Assembly (NCBI GenBank): GCA_026873275.1
Contig: JANTUC010000002.1
Coordinates: 1,922,001-1,986,000 of the forward strand
Direction of reading: 5' to 3'
Length of the DNA stretch: 64,000 nucleotides
Source: Pseudopithomyces maydicus
Taxonomy: Eukaryota > Ascomycota > Dothideomycetes > Pleosporales > Didymosphaeriaceae
Shown here: positions 21,693-33,331 of the stretch, one piece after another
Layout of the letters: the number at the start of each line of letters is the position of its first letter
Position numbering within the stretch: the first letter of the stretch is position 1
Notes under the pieces: model-generated
The model's database searches: none
What the model was told of the DNA's origin: nothing
The model's input: only the letters and a program-made list of their open reading frames with translations
Made by a program: the position numbers and the translations under genes

Positions 21693-24600
21693 CTAGTAAT
21701 TTGGGAAGCCCGGCAACTCAAAGGAGAATTCCTCTGCTACCGGCGACAAGTCCACAAAACTCAAATCGTCGAGAAAGATAGGTGCAGGCTTGGTAGTCTC
21801 GAGTATAAGCGGACCAGCGCCGCGAGGAGTCTTTCGTTTCTGCTCAAGTGGTGATTTTTGGGCCCCAGACTTCATGCTCCTTGTCAAGCCATCCGCTCGG
21901 AGCTCTAGGGGACGTCTTGATGCCCCCGAACGCCCATGATATGCGAGGTAAATGCCATTTCTAGCATATCGGTGGCCAGTGCTTGCTTATGATGTGCGTC
22001 TGCCTTGACACGAGCTGCGTGATCGCTCCGCACCTTCGTGAAGATGACATCGAGATCCGCCCCAAGTCTATTCGCACTCTCGCGTTGTCGGAGCCAGCTA
22101 TTCTCCTTCTTGAGGGCACTGACTAGGGTGACGAATGCACCTGAAGCTTCATTCTGCGGGTTGTCAACTACCTCAGGGCGCTCCCGAGTGGGTTGAGGTG
22201 TGGTTTGAGACCCCTGCGGAATTTCGTCTATACGGTGAACTCCCTCACGAGTAAGTTGGGCTATCTCAGCCTGCAGGCTTTCAACTTCGTCTCGGAAGAT
22301 TTCACAATCAGACTGAGCTTTGTTCAGCTCAGTCTGCAGAGCTTCAATGGTACCGGCCTTCACAGCAGACTCCTGGTTCCGGGCCCTCAGGTGCTCAATC
22401 TCGAGCTCTTTGGTATCAATGGTCTCTTGACGTTCGCGAACCTGCAGTAATGCAGAATGCAACTCCGTAGTCATGGCTTGTAGTTTCTTCTCTGTGTCGA
22501 TCGATTGCTTTTTCTCCGTTTCAATCTGCTGGGCTTTTACAACCCACGGCGACGGCAAGAGCTGCACTTCAAGGCAGTTGTTCAGAACCGAAGCGTGCTC
22601 ATGCCATTGCCCGAAGCTCGATCGAGCTTCCTGTAAAGATTGCTGCATTTCACTGAGCATGTTTTTAGTGAATGAGGTTGAAATCTGATTGGAGATGAAA
22701 GAAGCGTCCAGATCATCTGTGCCACTCGCCGCCTTGCCCAGCACTGCACGAATGAATGTGGATGCACTCTCTTGAACTTGGTTGGCAAAGCGACCCAACA
22801 CTTCGCTGATTTCGACGAGGCTTTCGACGCCATCAGGCAGACCGGGATAAAGACCATCTTTCTGTAGGGCGTACAAGACAGTGCTGAATTTGGCGACGGC
22901 ATTGAGAGTCTCAGCAGTCATTTGTGTTGGCTCTAAGAAAACGCTGAGATCTACGTGGTCTTCAACATCATCATAAACAGGCTCGACGCGCGAGATAAAA
23001 GTCTTGATGGCGTCAAAGGCCGACCGCATACGCCCTAGGCTAGATCGTATGATAGCTGTTCGCAGGATGATGGTGCTGTCTGGTCGAGCATTGAAGAGCT
23101 GTCCATTACCTCGGTGTATCGCACCCAGCACATTATATGAGCCGCGTGCAGCGTCCAAAGCTTCCTTTAAATTAAATTCATCTCGTTTCAGTGAGCCCAT
23201 GCATCCTTCTACGGTCCGTAACACGTTTTCCAGTTCCTGGAACAGGTGACCAGCCTTCGTAAAGTCATCTAAAGAGCAAGACGCCATGGCCTCCCACATA
23301 TGTTCGGCATACGTGTGGATGTACTCGAAATGACCGATGATGTCGTGGCGCACAAGAACTTCCAGAGCTTGTTCGGGCCCCTTCTCGGTGCCGAATTGTT
23401 CTGTGGTAGTTGTCCGCAGCACCGATGCGGTTAGATCAGCTTTGAAGCTTACAGACTTAACTCTGAAGTAAGCCTGGACTGACGAGCTGTGGAAATCGGT
23501 GTATGCGGATCCAGTGAGGTAATGTTTGACCATATCAAGCTGCTCTCGTGCATCCTTCGCTTCCAGCTGTTGGAGGGATGAATCTATTTGACGATTGATA
23601 TCCTTGATGCCCGCATTTCGAAGTCGTCGTTGTAATTCCATGACCTCGTTGAAACGGCCGGTAACGTCCTTGACCTCTTCCTCAGTGGTGGCTTTGTCTG
23701 CCTGTAGATCTCGAATTGTAGACTGCATTTCCATAGCGGCCGATTGATATTTGGACAGGAGATCTTGGAGCTCGCGCATGTCGGATAGAACCGCGTCGCG
23801 TTGACGAGATACGTCAGCAAGCTGCGAATCTCTAGTTTCGAGCTCTGCTTCGAGCTCATCTGCATGTTCAGCATAATCGTTGATGGTTTCGTTGCTGACT
23901 TCGACCATGGTGGACAACTCTTTGCGCTCAAGCCGGAGTCGCGAAATGGCGTCCTCAAGGTTGTGGGTCTTTTCGATGAGCTCCTCGTTTATCTCCTCCA
24001 TGCCGTTGTTTGCGTCAAGTTGTTCCCGCAGGTCTGTGACGTAGCCTTCAAGCTTGACAACACTGGCATTGGCCGTGGCAAGGTCAGCTTCGACGGTCTC
24101 TGTATGGGCAACTTGAGCCTCGAGTTCACGAATTCGTATCTCTAGATCCTTAATCTGCTCCTTTGTGATTTCGCGGAGTCTGACAATACCCTCACGATAC
24201 CGGTCTCTCTCGGTTTGGGCCTTGCGCAGCATGGCAGCCTGCTTTTCGTCTTCAGGCATGTCATCATCGATGAAGGAAGCCTCCTCCTGTTTGATTTCGA
24301 GCTCGAGACGGAGTTCCTCAATAACAGCACGCTCGCTTTCAAGCTCGGCTTCGTATTGCTCCTTTTGCTCCTCGGCGTACTCCTTTTCGATGGTAGCTAG
24401 CTCGAGCATCTCATCGCGATCTTGCAAGTCTCGTCTCAGCCTTTCATTGTCCGTGTTAGATTGGGTAATGTCGTCCCTGAGGCCCGATATGACGTCCCGG
24501 TTCTGCTGGCATTTCGTCTCCAGCTTCGTGCAGATGTTCTTGATCTTCTCGTTCTCGGCACGAAGCTTCAGCACCTCTGTTTCCAGCTCGGCCGTGTCCT

Positions 24601-25309
24601 CCAGCTGCTTCTGCAGACGGCGGTATTCGATCTCTGATATTTGCTTGGTGCGCTCGGCGGGTGCTCGGCTAGCGGGGGCAGCGGGTGTGGACGGTGGACC
24701 AGATCGTGGCTCGGTCGACGCGGTGGAGGACACGGAGGGTTTGCGGGCAGGGCGAGCGGTGGCAAAGGGCTGGGATGCGCCAGGGGTGACGGACAAGCGT
24801 CTTGAAGGGGCAGACGACGTCGCCGATGTCCTGGATGCGGTCGAGGACGGACGTGCAGGCGGGGCAGTGGCTGCAGGTGCCTTCGCGGCGGCGAGGCGGG
24901 ACTGGAGGGTGGTGCTCTTGGAAACAGCGGCGGTGGACAGCCTTGCGGAGCGCGGTTTAGTTGGCGAGGCGGCACCGACGCTGGGAGGACGAGGCCTGGA
25001 GCTGGTTGCTGCTGGCTTCGGAGGGGCTGCTGCTGCTTTGCCGGCAGCGGGCCGCGGCTGTGCGATGACCTTGACGACCTTGTCGCGGCCTACGAAGAGC
25101 CCGTGCAATGGGGTGCACTGGAAGTAGCGCTCGCCCTGCGCCGAGCCATCGTTCTTGCCCGTCGGCGTAGGGAGTTCGATTCCAACGAATTCAATGCCCT
25201 CCTGTCCGGGCACAGCGACCGGGCCGATGTATCTGATGACACCGCGATGCGTGGCGGGCTTCGGCCGTTCGAGTCGGACCTCGACCGTCTGGCCGAGTTT
25301 GAGCTCCAT
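21693..25309 (-). CDS. nudM: dynactin p150-Glued subunit, apparent frameshift near the C-terminus
   Basis: The largest dynactin subunit links dynein to microtubules. A CAP-Gly domain occupies residues 1-75 and includes the microtubule-binding GKNDG motif. A Ser/Thr/Ala/Pro-rich basic linker follows (about 80-230), then long coiled coils (about 235-570, 930-1060) flanking the dynactin domain. The first frame stops at 21905 (1134 aa). One extra G in the G5 run (plus-strand C5, 21923-21927) would carry it on as GASRRPLELRADGLTRSMK to a stop at 21693, about 1205 aa, ending EEFSFELPGFPNY. The extension has clear protein-like composition. No intron fits there. The start ATG at 25309 is fixed by the CAP-Gly domain. 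Confidence 0.88.
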
Positions 25310-25427
25310 GGTATGGGGAAGGGTGTGAGGGACAGCTCAAACAACGCGTCTCAGCGCCCGCGCCCGTCGCCAAGCCGACACCGTAGCGGGCACTAGGGCC
25401 GCGGGCTGGTGCACGTGACTGCGCGTC

Positions 25428-25478
25428 TACCTACCTAGGTAGGTACCTTATCCACTAGTGTAGGTACCTACACTAGTG
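25428..25478. repeat. two adjacent perfect palindromes
   Basis: An 18-bp palindrome at 25428-25445 (TACCTACCTAGGTAGGTA) is followed seven bases later by a 26-bp palindrome at 25453-25478 centred on GTAGGTACCTAC. Both use the (T)ACCTAC/GTAGGT(A) unit. The pair lies upstream of the dynactin gene and downstream of the ABC transporter. Similar units occur near 25560-25590, 30066-30088 and 58783-58810. Confidence 0.8.
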
Positions 25479-25664
25479 TATGTGGCTATGTAGCATGCTT
25501 TATTCATGTCGACCGACCAAGTGTCGCTACGTCCATGTGCTCCATACATGTATCCATCCATTTCGCCCCATGTACCTACTGTACCTACCTACATACTCAT
25601 ACACGATATGCAACAAGCCCAAGAAACCACGTCTGCCCAGCTCCCAGACCACCAACTCTGCTTA

Positions 25665-28011
25665 CTACGACGTCAGCTCCAGCTCTTTGATCCTTTCCTC
25701 AATGTCCGGTACCGCGCGGAGCTGCAACTCGATCTCATCTTTCTCGCTGCATGAACATCAGTACGGACAATCATTAACAACCGAGGGGAGGAACGCTTAC
25801 TCCTCCAACTCCAGTCTTCTTTCCGCATCTAGATTGGTGAACACGAACCCGCCCTGTCCATCAAATTGCAGTATCTTCTCGTGATACTTCCACAGACTCC
25901 TGCGATGGCTGACAGTCATGAGCGTGATACCCAGCCTGTCAAGATCCATTAGCGACCCATCACCCATCTCCATGGGAAACTCACCGCTTCGCCTCCTCAT
26001 ACATGACCCGCTCAATCTCCAGTGTGACGCTGCTCGTACATTCATCTAGGATTGCATACTGCGGGCGGTGGTAGAACAGCCTCGCCATGGCGACACGCTG
26101 CTGTAGCCCTCCGCTCAGCACGTCTGTCCATTCCTGCTCCGCGTCCCAACCCCCGGTCGATCCACGATGCCCTCGATCTCCACCACCTGGAGGATGCTCA
26201 GTAGATCTGCGTCACTAATATTCTTGTCGCGCATCTCGCGCAGGCTGTCAGGGTAGATGATCTGCTGTCGCAAGGTTCCCCGGGACAGATAAGGTCTCTG
26301 CGGAATGTAGAAAATGGCTTCGAATGGCGGTTTTCTTACCGTCCCTCCATATACAGGCCACAGGCCACCAAGGATCCTGAACAGTGAAGATTTTCCACAA
26401 CCGTTTGGTCCAACGATGAGCAAATGGTCGCCAGGTTTCACCGCGAAGCTCAATTTGCGGACAAGCACATCGCCATTAGGGCTTACGATGGGCACATCCT
26501 TGAACATGATATCCTCGCCCTCCGTCACGGTACCGCGACCACGCAGAACAGCAGCATTCTCTTCCGTATCTGCAGAGGACACAAGCTTCTTTTCAAAATG
26601 ACCAGCCTGGATATCGTCGATTACGTCGAGCAGAGTAGAAACGCGGGAAGTGTAACCGGCGAGCTCAGTAATTTCCTTATAGGAGAACATGATGCGCCCA
26701 AAGGCGTCCGAGGACATGAGAAGCATGCGCCGATTAGTGACAAAACCTGTTGTTCATGGTCAACGAGCTGCCCATCCCCAAGGCATACTTATACTTACTC
26801 TCCGTCCGGTCGCCCATGCTCCCAGTTCCCGTGCCTGGGACCTTGAAAAACACAGGGACACTGCATAACAACAATCCCAAAGCTCCCCAGAAATACTTGA
26901 TCACGAAATCTTCCATGACACCATGATAGAACCTTCTCCTCAATATACGGTTGACATGCTTGATCAAAGTAAAATATCCTTTATCCAGTGTGTCTTTCTC
27001 CGCCTCGTGTCCGTGGTATAGCGCTACCTCTTCGCTGTAATCAATTAATCGCGAATGCTGGAAACGGAACTCGCCTTCCAACCGCGCCTCATCCGCGACG
27101 TATTTGCCAAACGGTGGTGTCAAGGCTCGCATTACATTTGCAGAGAGCTGGACCAGAAGCGACATGAAGAACAAGCCTTCCCCGCCGACGCTCCGTGAAA
27201 GGGAATAGTTGTATACGACCATATCGAGCACAGGTTTCGCGAGATTGGAGTACAGCTCTGCTAAGCTATTCGCAAACTTGGCGACATCGACGGTAATGAG
27301 CTGGTCTGCATTCTTGATCCGATCATCGAGGGCCGAGAGGGTATAAAAAGTCATTTGCGAAAGGTATTTGCTGTGGACATAGTTTGTGAGTCGCGTGCGA
27401 TACTGTAAAGACAGCTTGCATTGGTGGTACGACAGCTGCCTGCATTAGCCACGATGGTCCCAAGGTCGCCCTCATACTTGTAACACACGCACCATGGAAT
27501 TTGTAAAGGTCGCCGGTACCGCAACCGTCATCCACCACACCAAACCCCACAGGAAGTCTCTGCCCTTCCCTCTTACGAGACTACTAACTAGACGTCCGTC
27601 CAGTTCAGCCACGTACAAGCTGATCATGGTCCGCAGGACGAGGAACACGCTATGGCTGATGAGCAGCCGAAACTCCTTGCTCTTCCACCCAGGTATGCAT
27701 ATCTTGAGTAGCCGAAGCAGATTTTTGAAGAACTCGCGATTGAGCTCGACCTTTTTGCGCCCCGTGGCTTCTCCTTCGGATTTCGATGTAGGCGTCTTTC
27801 GTAGCGACTTTGCGCGCTGGGCCGCGGCTTTCTGTTCAGCGATGGCATTCCGGATGCGGTTGATGAGGGCAACAAAGAGTGTGAGGTATACGGCGCGTGA
27901 GACATTGGTCCGGTGCTCGAGGTACAGCTTTGTGAAGTCGTTGACGAGAGACTTCAGTGACGCAGCGGAGAGGTGGGTTCGCGCGTAGGCGAACTTGGAG
28001 AGGACGGCCAT
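25665..28011 (-). CDS. pxa2: peroxisomal ABCD half-transporter, one-base frameshift in assembly
   Basis: ABCD half-transporters import long-chain acyl-CoA into peroxisomes. Exons are 28011-27493, 27435-26799, 26746-25985, 25935-25801 and 25746-25665. The N-terminal membrane domain includes SHSVFLVLRTMISLYVAEL and the EAA-like LITVDVAKFANSLAELYSN. The nucleotide-binding domain has Walker A GPNGCGKSS, signature LSGG and Walker B YAILDECTS. Between Walker A and the signature the frame breaks at a G5 run (plus C5, 26150-26154). One added G restores IVDRPGGWDAEQEW...VLSGG, and all later intron phases then agree, giving 711 aa. Introns are 57, 52, 49 and 54 bp. The choice of pxa2 over pxa1 rests on its short length. 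Confidence 0.85.
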
Positions 28012-28357
28012 GGCTACCGTGAGGCCGTCATCCGGAATACAAGGCGTCGTGGGGGTATTGCAGTGGGTGGAAGAGATGCAACTTCCGGGCTGCGGTAAGA
28101 CTGTTCAGTCGTTGGGTGCTTGGTGCATGATTCACCGACGAAGGGCGTCGATGATGCCCGTGAGGCTTGTGGCATGTGAACCTCGGCTGGCCCGGGGTTG
28201 TACCTGGACCAACCTTGTGCCCCCACAAAACGCTATACCCGATCGGCACGTGTCCACTCTTTGGTGGACAGCCAGAAAGAGGCTCGTGCATGTTCATCAT
28301 CTGAAACCTTAAGCCAATTGTATTCCCAAGACAGTTGTAATTTGACATTGCTACATC
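28012..28357. other. intergenic
   Basis: A 346-bp spacer between the monooxygenase 3' end and the ABC transporter start. It should contain the transporter promoter. Confidence 0.35.
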
Positions 28358-30515
28358 TCAGTACGAAAATGCTCTGGCACTATACATCTCGTGCTCCTCT
28401 GGTCTTGGCGCGGTTGGCTTGTTCAGAAAATCCTTGTACAAATACCACGCCAGATCCTTCCCTGCCATCTCATTGATGCTCGATCCATTCCCAAGCCACT
28501 TGAGTCGGTTCCTTCTCCTTCTCTTAGTGCTTTTTCTCGCGTTCGCTTGCCCATCTGCAACCGCCATGCTGTCAATCCTCCTCCTCTTCACATCATTGTC
28601 TGCAGCTCTGCCGTGCATGCTTTCGCCGCCGCCCTCGTCAAGCTCCGATCCAATAACAAGTTCGTCATGGTACACATAATCAAAGTCTTCCCACCGCGGG
28701 CTCCGCATTGCCTCGATACAATGCAGGGTACTACCCGGCCACAGGCCCACAACCGCTCCGTCCGTCTTGCTTTTATACCAACTGTTGCACTCCTCGCTGA
28801 ACACCGTCCCTTTGAAGTACTCATCTACGTACTCTGAGAAATCCTCTTCTCTATCCGACTTGACCATCATGCACGCTATATCCTCTTTCTGAATCTTGCG
28901 TATCGCCTTGATAATGTAGTCGCCCACATTCTCGATCATGGTGGTAAGACTACCAGATCCGATGGCTGAGTTAGCGCCCAGCATCGTGAAGAAGTTGGGG
29001 AAGCCGGAAATGCTATGAGAAAGATAATTGACAGGACGGGATGTCCATTTTTCGCGGAGAGTGAGGCCATTGGCGCCAACTACGGGAAAGGGGGGAAAGG
29101 TATTGGCGTGGAAACCAGTGGCGCAGACTAGAGTGTCAACCTTGTGTACACGTCCGTCGGTGGTGTGTATAGAGTTGTCCGATATCTTGGTTATAGGAGA
29201 CGTAACAAATGCTACGTTTGGTTGTGTAAGTGCTTCAAGATATCCCGGACCGGGCGTCAGACGCCTACAGCCTGGAGAAAAGGAAGGTAGGAGTGAATCG
29301 AAGATGTGCGGCGCGCTTGCGAGGCGCTCCTTCATGTTTTCTTCGAACAACTTCTTGGCCCCTAACTGGAGAGGCGTGCCTCGCATCGTGACAGCATGTA
29401 TGCTGTTTCCATCCTCCTCGACCGCCTGCCGGAAGTTCGCGTAATACTCAGGATCGTCCGCAAAACGTTTGCGGAGCTCTGGTGGAATGTTGAAGCCTTC
29501 TAAGCCGTATTTCTCCCATAGTATATTGCCAAAAGGTGGGGAAATCCAGGTCTTGCTCCGGACAAAGGTAGACACGTGTGTTCCTGGTAGACTTTGTAAC
29601 GAGGGTACAATTTGGATGGAGGAAGAACCTGCACCAATGACACCGATGCGCTTGTTTGTGAAGTCATATCTATCAAATGTTATTTCATGCCGCCGTTTAG
29701 ATAGTGTGCAAAGAGTGTCCTACTTCTCGTTCCACTGCGCAGAGTGCATCACCTCGCCCTTGAATGTTCCCAAACCGTCGATATTTGGCCAAGCGGGATT
29801 ATTCAAATTGCCTCGAGCACTGATCAAAACATCAGATTGGTCATGGATTGTCAAGCCCGTGGCAAGATCTTTAATGGTGACGTTCCATTTGGCGACTGTA
29901 GCGTCCCATCGACATTCTGTAACTTCGTGTGAGAGCCGGATGAACCGATCAGCAGAATATTTCTTGGCGGTTCGATCCAAATAAGCCTGGATTTCGCGCG
30001 CAGGCGCGTATAAAGCGGACCAGTCGTGATTTGGTTCAAACTAAACGGTCAATCAGATAAGTACCTCGGTAGGTAGGTAGGTACCTAATGTTGGTAACAT
30101 GTGATCCACATACAGTATACTGGTAAGAATGGGCTGAGGAGAAAAACATCAGCTTGTGCCTAGAATAAGTATCGAGGTAGACGTACACGGAATATCGCAT
30201 GCACAGCCCAGGTATCTACATGGATGTCAATTTGGGTGCAATGACAAGGAATGCCGCTGCGGACCTGTTCTCGTACCACGTCCCGCCTACTCCAGCATTC
30301 TTCTCGTACACCACAAGGTCCACGTTACGCAATCGCTCAGGGATTCGGATCGAATGGTAAATGCCCGAGTAGCCAGCCCCGATGACAATAACCCTGAGCG
30401 GGCGGAGGTTCTCGATGGGGTGGTTATGCAGCTTGAATGGTACGTCGACACTGTGGCTGTTGCCGTTGGCGACAACCAAAGGTGTATCCTCAGGAAGAGA
30501 TGGCACAGCGGACAT
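28358..30515 (-). CDS. FAD-dependent monooxygenase, Baeyer-Villiger type, 642 aa
   Basis: Five exons (30515-30265, 30215-30187, 30133-30114, 30040-29724, 29669-28358) give 642 residues in phase. The FAD-binding GxGxxG is VIVIGAGYSGI (about residue 45) and the NADPH-binding one is IGVIGAGSSSIQ (about 210). Between them FKGEVMHSAQW fits the BVMO fingerprint FxGxxxHxxxW. The usual YPG before CDIPSHSYQYT is YLG here. The C-terminus carries a basic patch (KRRRRNRLKW). Such enzymes insert oxygen into ketones or oxidise N/S atoms; the substrate is unknown. No other biosynthetic genes are adjacent, so a metabolite cluster is not supported. Introns are 49, 53, 73 and 54 bp. Confidence 0.88.
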
Positions 30516-31073
30516 GGTCGAGCTCAGAAGGTCAGGTAAGAACACTTGAACCGACTTCGAATTGTATGCGCTAGCGCCGAAGCAGCGATAACGCCGAGGG
30601 CACGATTTACAGTAACTGTACAAATGGTGAACAAGAGACGCCAACCAGAGACCAGGAATTGGGTATTGAAGGTTTATGGATGAACAAACGCCGCGGAACA
30701 AAAGCCGGTCATCATTCCCGCCCTTTTGGGGTAGTTCCCCTTATCCTTCGAGTCGAAGTGCCGACAATCCACTTGTCGGGTGCTGAAGGCGCACGTCCAT
30801 GCTGTGCATCGGCCAATAGACGCCCACGTCGTTCTTCCCCACATACTACCCCAAACGCCACCTGCATACCCCGCGCCTTCACGCTGAGCGGTACGAATCC
30901 ATAGACGAACTCGCACAGTGCTATACAATGGGTAGGCTGAGCCGCGGCGAAGTTAGTCCCGGGGTAGGCGGCATCGATGCTGCCAGTGCACAAGTTCAGG
31001 GGTTATGGCTGATGGTGATTGATGCCTGGCACCAGTACAGCAAGACAGATGGGCGAGGGCTTGGTGGCAAGAG
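30516..31073. other. intergenic
   Basis: A 558-bp spacer that should hold the monooxygenase promoter and the 3' UTR of the WD40 gene. No gene recognised. Confidence 0.35.
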
Positions 31074-32997
31074 CTACCGAGTCACTGGAATGATCGCAAT
31101 CTAGCAACACTGGTTAGCCAGGAACACAATGGGCCAGTTGGCCTCCGGATTGCCCGTCCTGCATTAGCACACGTACCTGGTTCCCAAGCGCCACTGACAG
31201 CCTGGAGCCATCCGGATCCCAGCCTAAACTGAACTCGCCATTGACTCCGGGATTCCACTTGTCTCCCCATCCCTGAGCCCGCCAGCTAGCGATGGGGACA
31301 TCTCTTTTCTCCAAGCTCCACAGCGTCACCGCATCTGGACCGGCGGCAGCCAATAGCGCACCGTCCGGCGAATACGCAACCTTGAAGGCTTGACTTTTTT
31401 CCGTTGTTGTGAGAGTTTTGATGCATTTGAATGGTTTGTTGGCATCCCACACGCGCACGACGCCAAACATGGAGCACGTGGACAGAAACACTGGTGATTC
31501 TGGAGCGGCTGCAGGCGATGCGCGACTCGGAGCACTCGTCGCTATACGGCTCTGGAAATCCAAGTCGGTTGGCCATTGATCCGGATGTTGATGTGTTTGT
31601 AAAGTAAGAGGGCTGTTTGGGTGGACTATGCCGAGGAAACTGGAGCCGTCGTTGATGCCGAGTGCAGCAATGATGCCAGATGAAGGCTCATGTTTCAGTG
31701 TTTCCCACTGAATTTTGGTGTCGAAATTTTGGTGGACTTTCAGCACGTCGTCGACTTCATAAATCTTGAGCAAATCGATGCCAGAGACGACAAATGCAGA
31801 ATCGCTGATCCAAAGTGCATCCAGGATGGCGGTATCGGTGAACTCAGCCCAGGCCGGAATGGCCTCGTTGTGGTTCTTCCAAATCTTGATGGATCCACGC
31901 TCGCCGTCTGTCGATATGGACAAAAGCAGCTCTTTCTCCTTGTTCCATTGCAGCGTGTTGACCAGCCCGGCGGTGGACGAGATGACTTGATAATCCTCCC
32001 CTCCGTCTGTGATTTTAAGAAGTTTGTCTATCATCATGGTCTCGCCCGTCTCGTTCACAATCTCCTCGCGGGCAGACACGGCAACTTCGGTGCTCGATAT
32101 CCAGCACAAAGCAGTGACCGAGTACTTGTTCATGGGCAGCTTGAGATGGACAGCAGAGGCGGCGTCTTTGGCGGCGTCTTTGGCAGCGCCTTTGGGGATG
32201 GCGTGGATGTCGAGGAGAGAGCGGCCGGCAGTGAGCAGCACGGGAGCCTCGGACGGCCCCCACGAGGTGTGCTCGATAACGCTCTCGGGGCGATGGAGGG
32301 CCGGGAGAAAGGTAGTGTCGGGGGTGAGATCGGCAATGGCTTCGGTCTGCACGTCGGTGCTCTGGCCAATGCTGAGGGTGGAGAGGGGGAGGTCGGCGAC
32401 GGCGAGGGACTCGGCTTCGGAGGCGACGGCTTCGGATTCTGCGCGGACGCTGATGACGCTGGGGGCTACGTGGTGGGCGCCGTTGGTGTCCAGGTCCATG
32501 GCGTCGCCGTTGAGGTGGTCTTGCTGGGCGCGCGGGTCGGCGGGCAGGCCATTGGGCTTGCCCTTCTTCTTCCTCGCGGGCTGCTTCTTGGGCGGGGGCT
32601 CCTGCACGGCGCCGTTTGCCTCGTCGGCAAGCTCGTGGGCGGGGATGCCCTCGTCCAGGGTGAGCAGGGCGCCGTTGCGAGCCGAGTAGGGGCGGCCATG
32701 GTCGCGGCCAAAGTGGTAGCGCTGGGGGAGCTGGACGGGTCAGCGTGGTTGCAGCGGGCTCGGGGCGTGTACAGCACGTACGTTGGCGGCCTCGGCCTGC
32801 AGCTTGTCGAACCACAGGCCATCCTGCAGCAGATTGATCAGGGTGTGCGGCTGGACGTGGCGCGCAAAGGGCAGTGCCTGGGGGTCTCTGATCCAGCACC
32901 GCGAGAGATGCAGGGCGGCATTGCCGTAGCCGGCTTCCTGGAGATAGCGCCAGACGAGGTAGTTGACCACATTGGACGACAGAGGTTCGATGGTCAT
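31074..32997 (-). CDS. LisH and WD40-repeat protein, TBL1/SIF2-like, 595 aa
   Basis: Exons 32997-32782, 32721-31177 and 31100-31074 give 595 residues. A LisH motif (VNYLVWRYLQEAGYGNAALHL) starts at residue 10, followed by a basic Lys-rich linker (KKQPARKKKGKPNG) and an Ala/Ser/Glu-rich stretch. A WD40 propeller starts at about residue 250 (SIKIWKNHNEA, GVVRVWDANKPF, AVTLWSLEKRD). Layout and length match TBL1/Sif2 proteins of the SET3/SMRT-type histone deacetylase complex. The last exon (IAIIPVTR) is inferred from a GTACGT donor and GCTAG acceptor; without it the frame stops 24 codons later. Introns are 60 and 76 bp. Confidence 0.82.
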
Positions 32998-33331
32998 GGC
33001 GCGCGCATGTCGGCGCAGAGCGCGCAGGGGTCGGGGGAGGCTCGCGGGGGCGTGGCGACTGCGGGTGCAGCCTTGTGGAGGAGGTTGAGGTTGTGGACGA
33101 TCGGTGCAGCAGCCAGGATGGCGTCGCTAAAGCAGTCGTCGACTCGTTAACGCAGTCGTCCCGCCGCGAACGAGCCGCCGGCCCAAGCGCGCTGCCCAGG
33201 CGAGAGTGCGAGGCGCGCGGCCACCTGGGCAGCCGGGGCGCGCCTTGGCCGCTCCGCCTGCGCATCTACCCTACCTTGGGCCCTTGGGCTACCACCTATT
33301 TGCTCACATACATACCTCTGCCCCCGCCGCC
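32998..33331. promoter_or_regulatory. divergent promoter region
   Basis: A GC-rich 334-bp spacer separates the minus-strand LisH-WD40 start and the plus-strand TMEM115-like start. It must hold both promoters. Long antisense frames crossing it are composition artefacts. Confidence 0.45.

Noticed and set aside
24165..25127. 320-codon plus-strand frame opposite dynactin p150
   Set aside because: Ser/Arg-rich mirror of the coiled-coil and Ala/Pro linker codons; no conserved motif.
28358..30515. Secondary-metabolite cluster around the monooxygenase
   Set aside because: Neighbours are a peroxisomal ABC transporter and a chromatin-type WD40 protein; no synthase, regulator or P450 lies nearby.
31690..33150. 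Long plus-strand open frame (486 codons) over the LisH-WD40 gene
   Set aside because: It is antisense to a well-supported gene, Gly/Val/Gly-rich by codon mirror, and crosses the promoter. Composition artefact of GC-rich DNA.
32015..33265. 416-codon minus-strand frame overlapping the WD40 gene in another frame
   Set aside because: Arg/Pro/His-rich GC artefact; the true frame has LisH and WD40 motifs.
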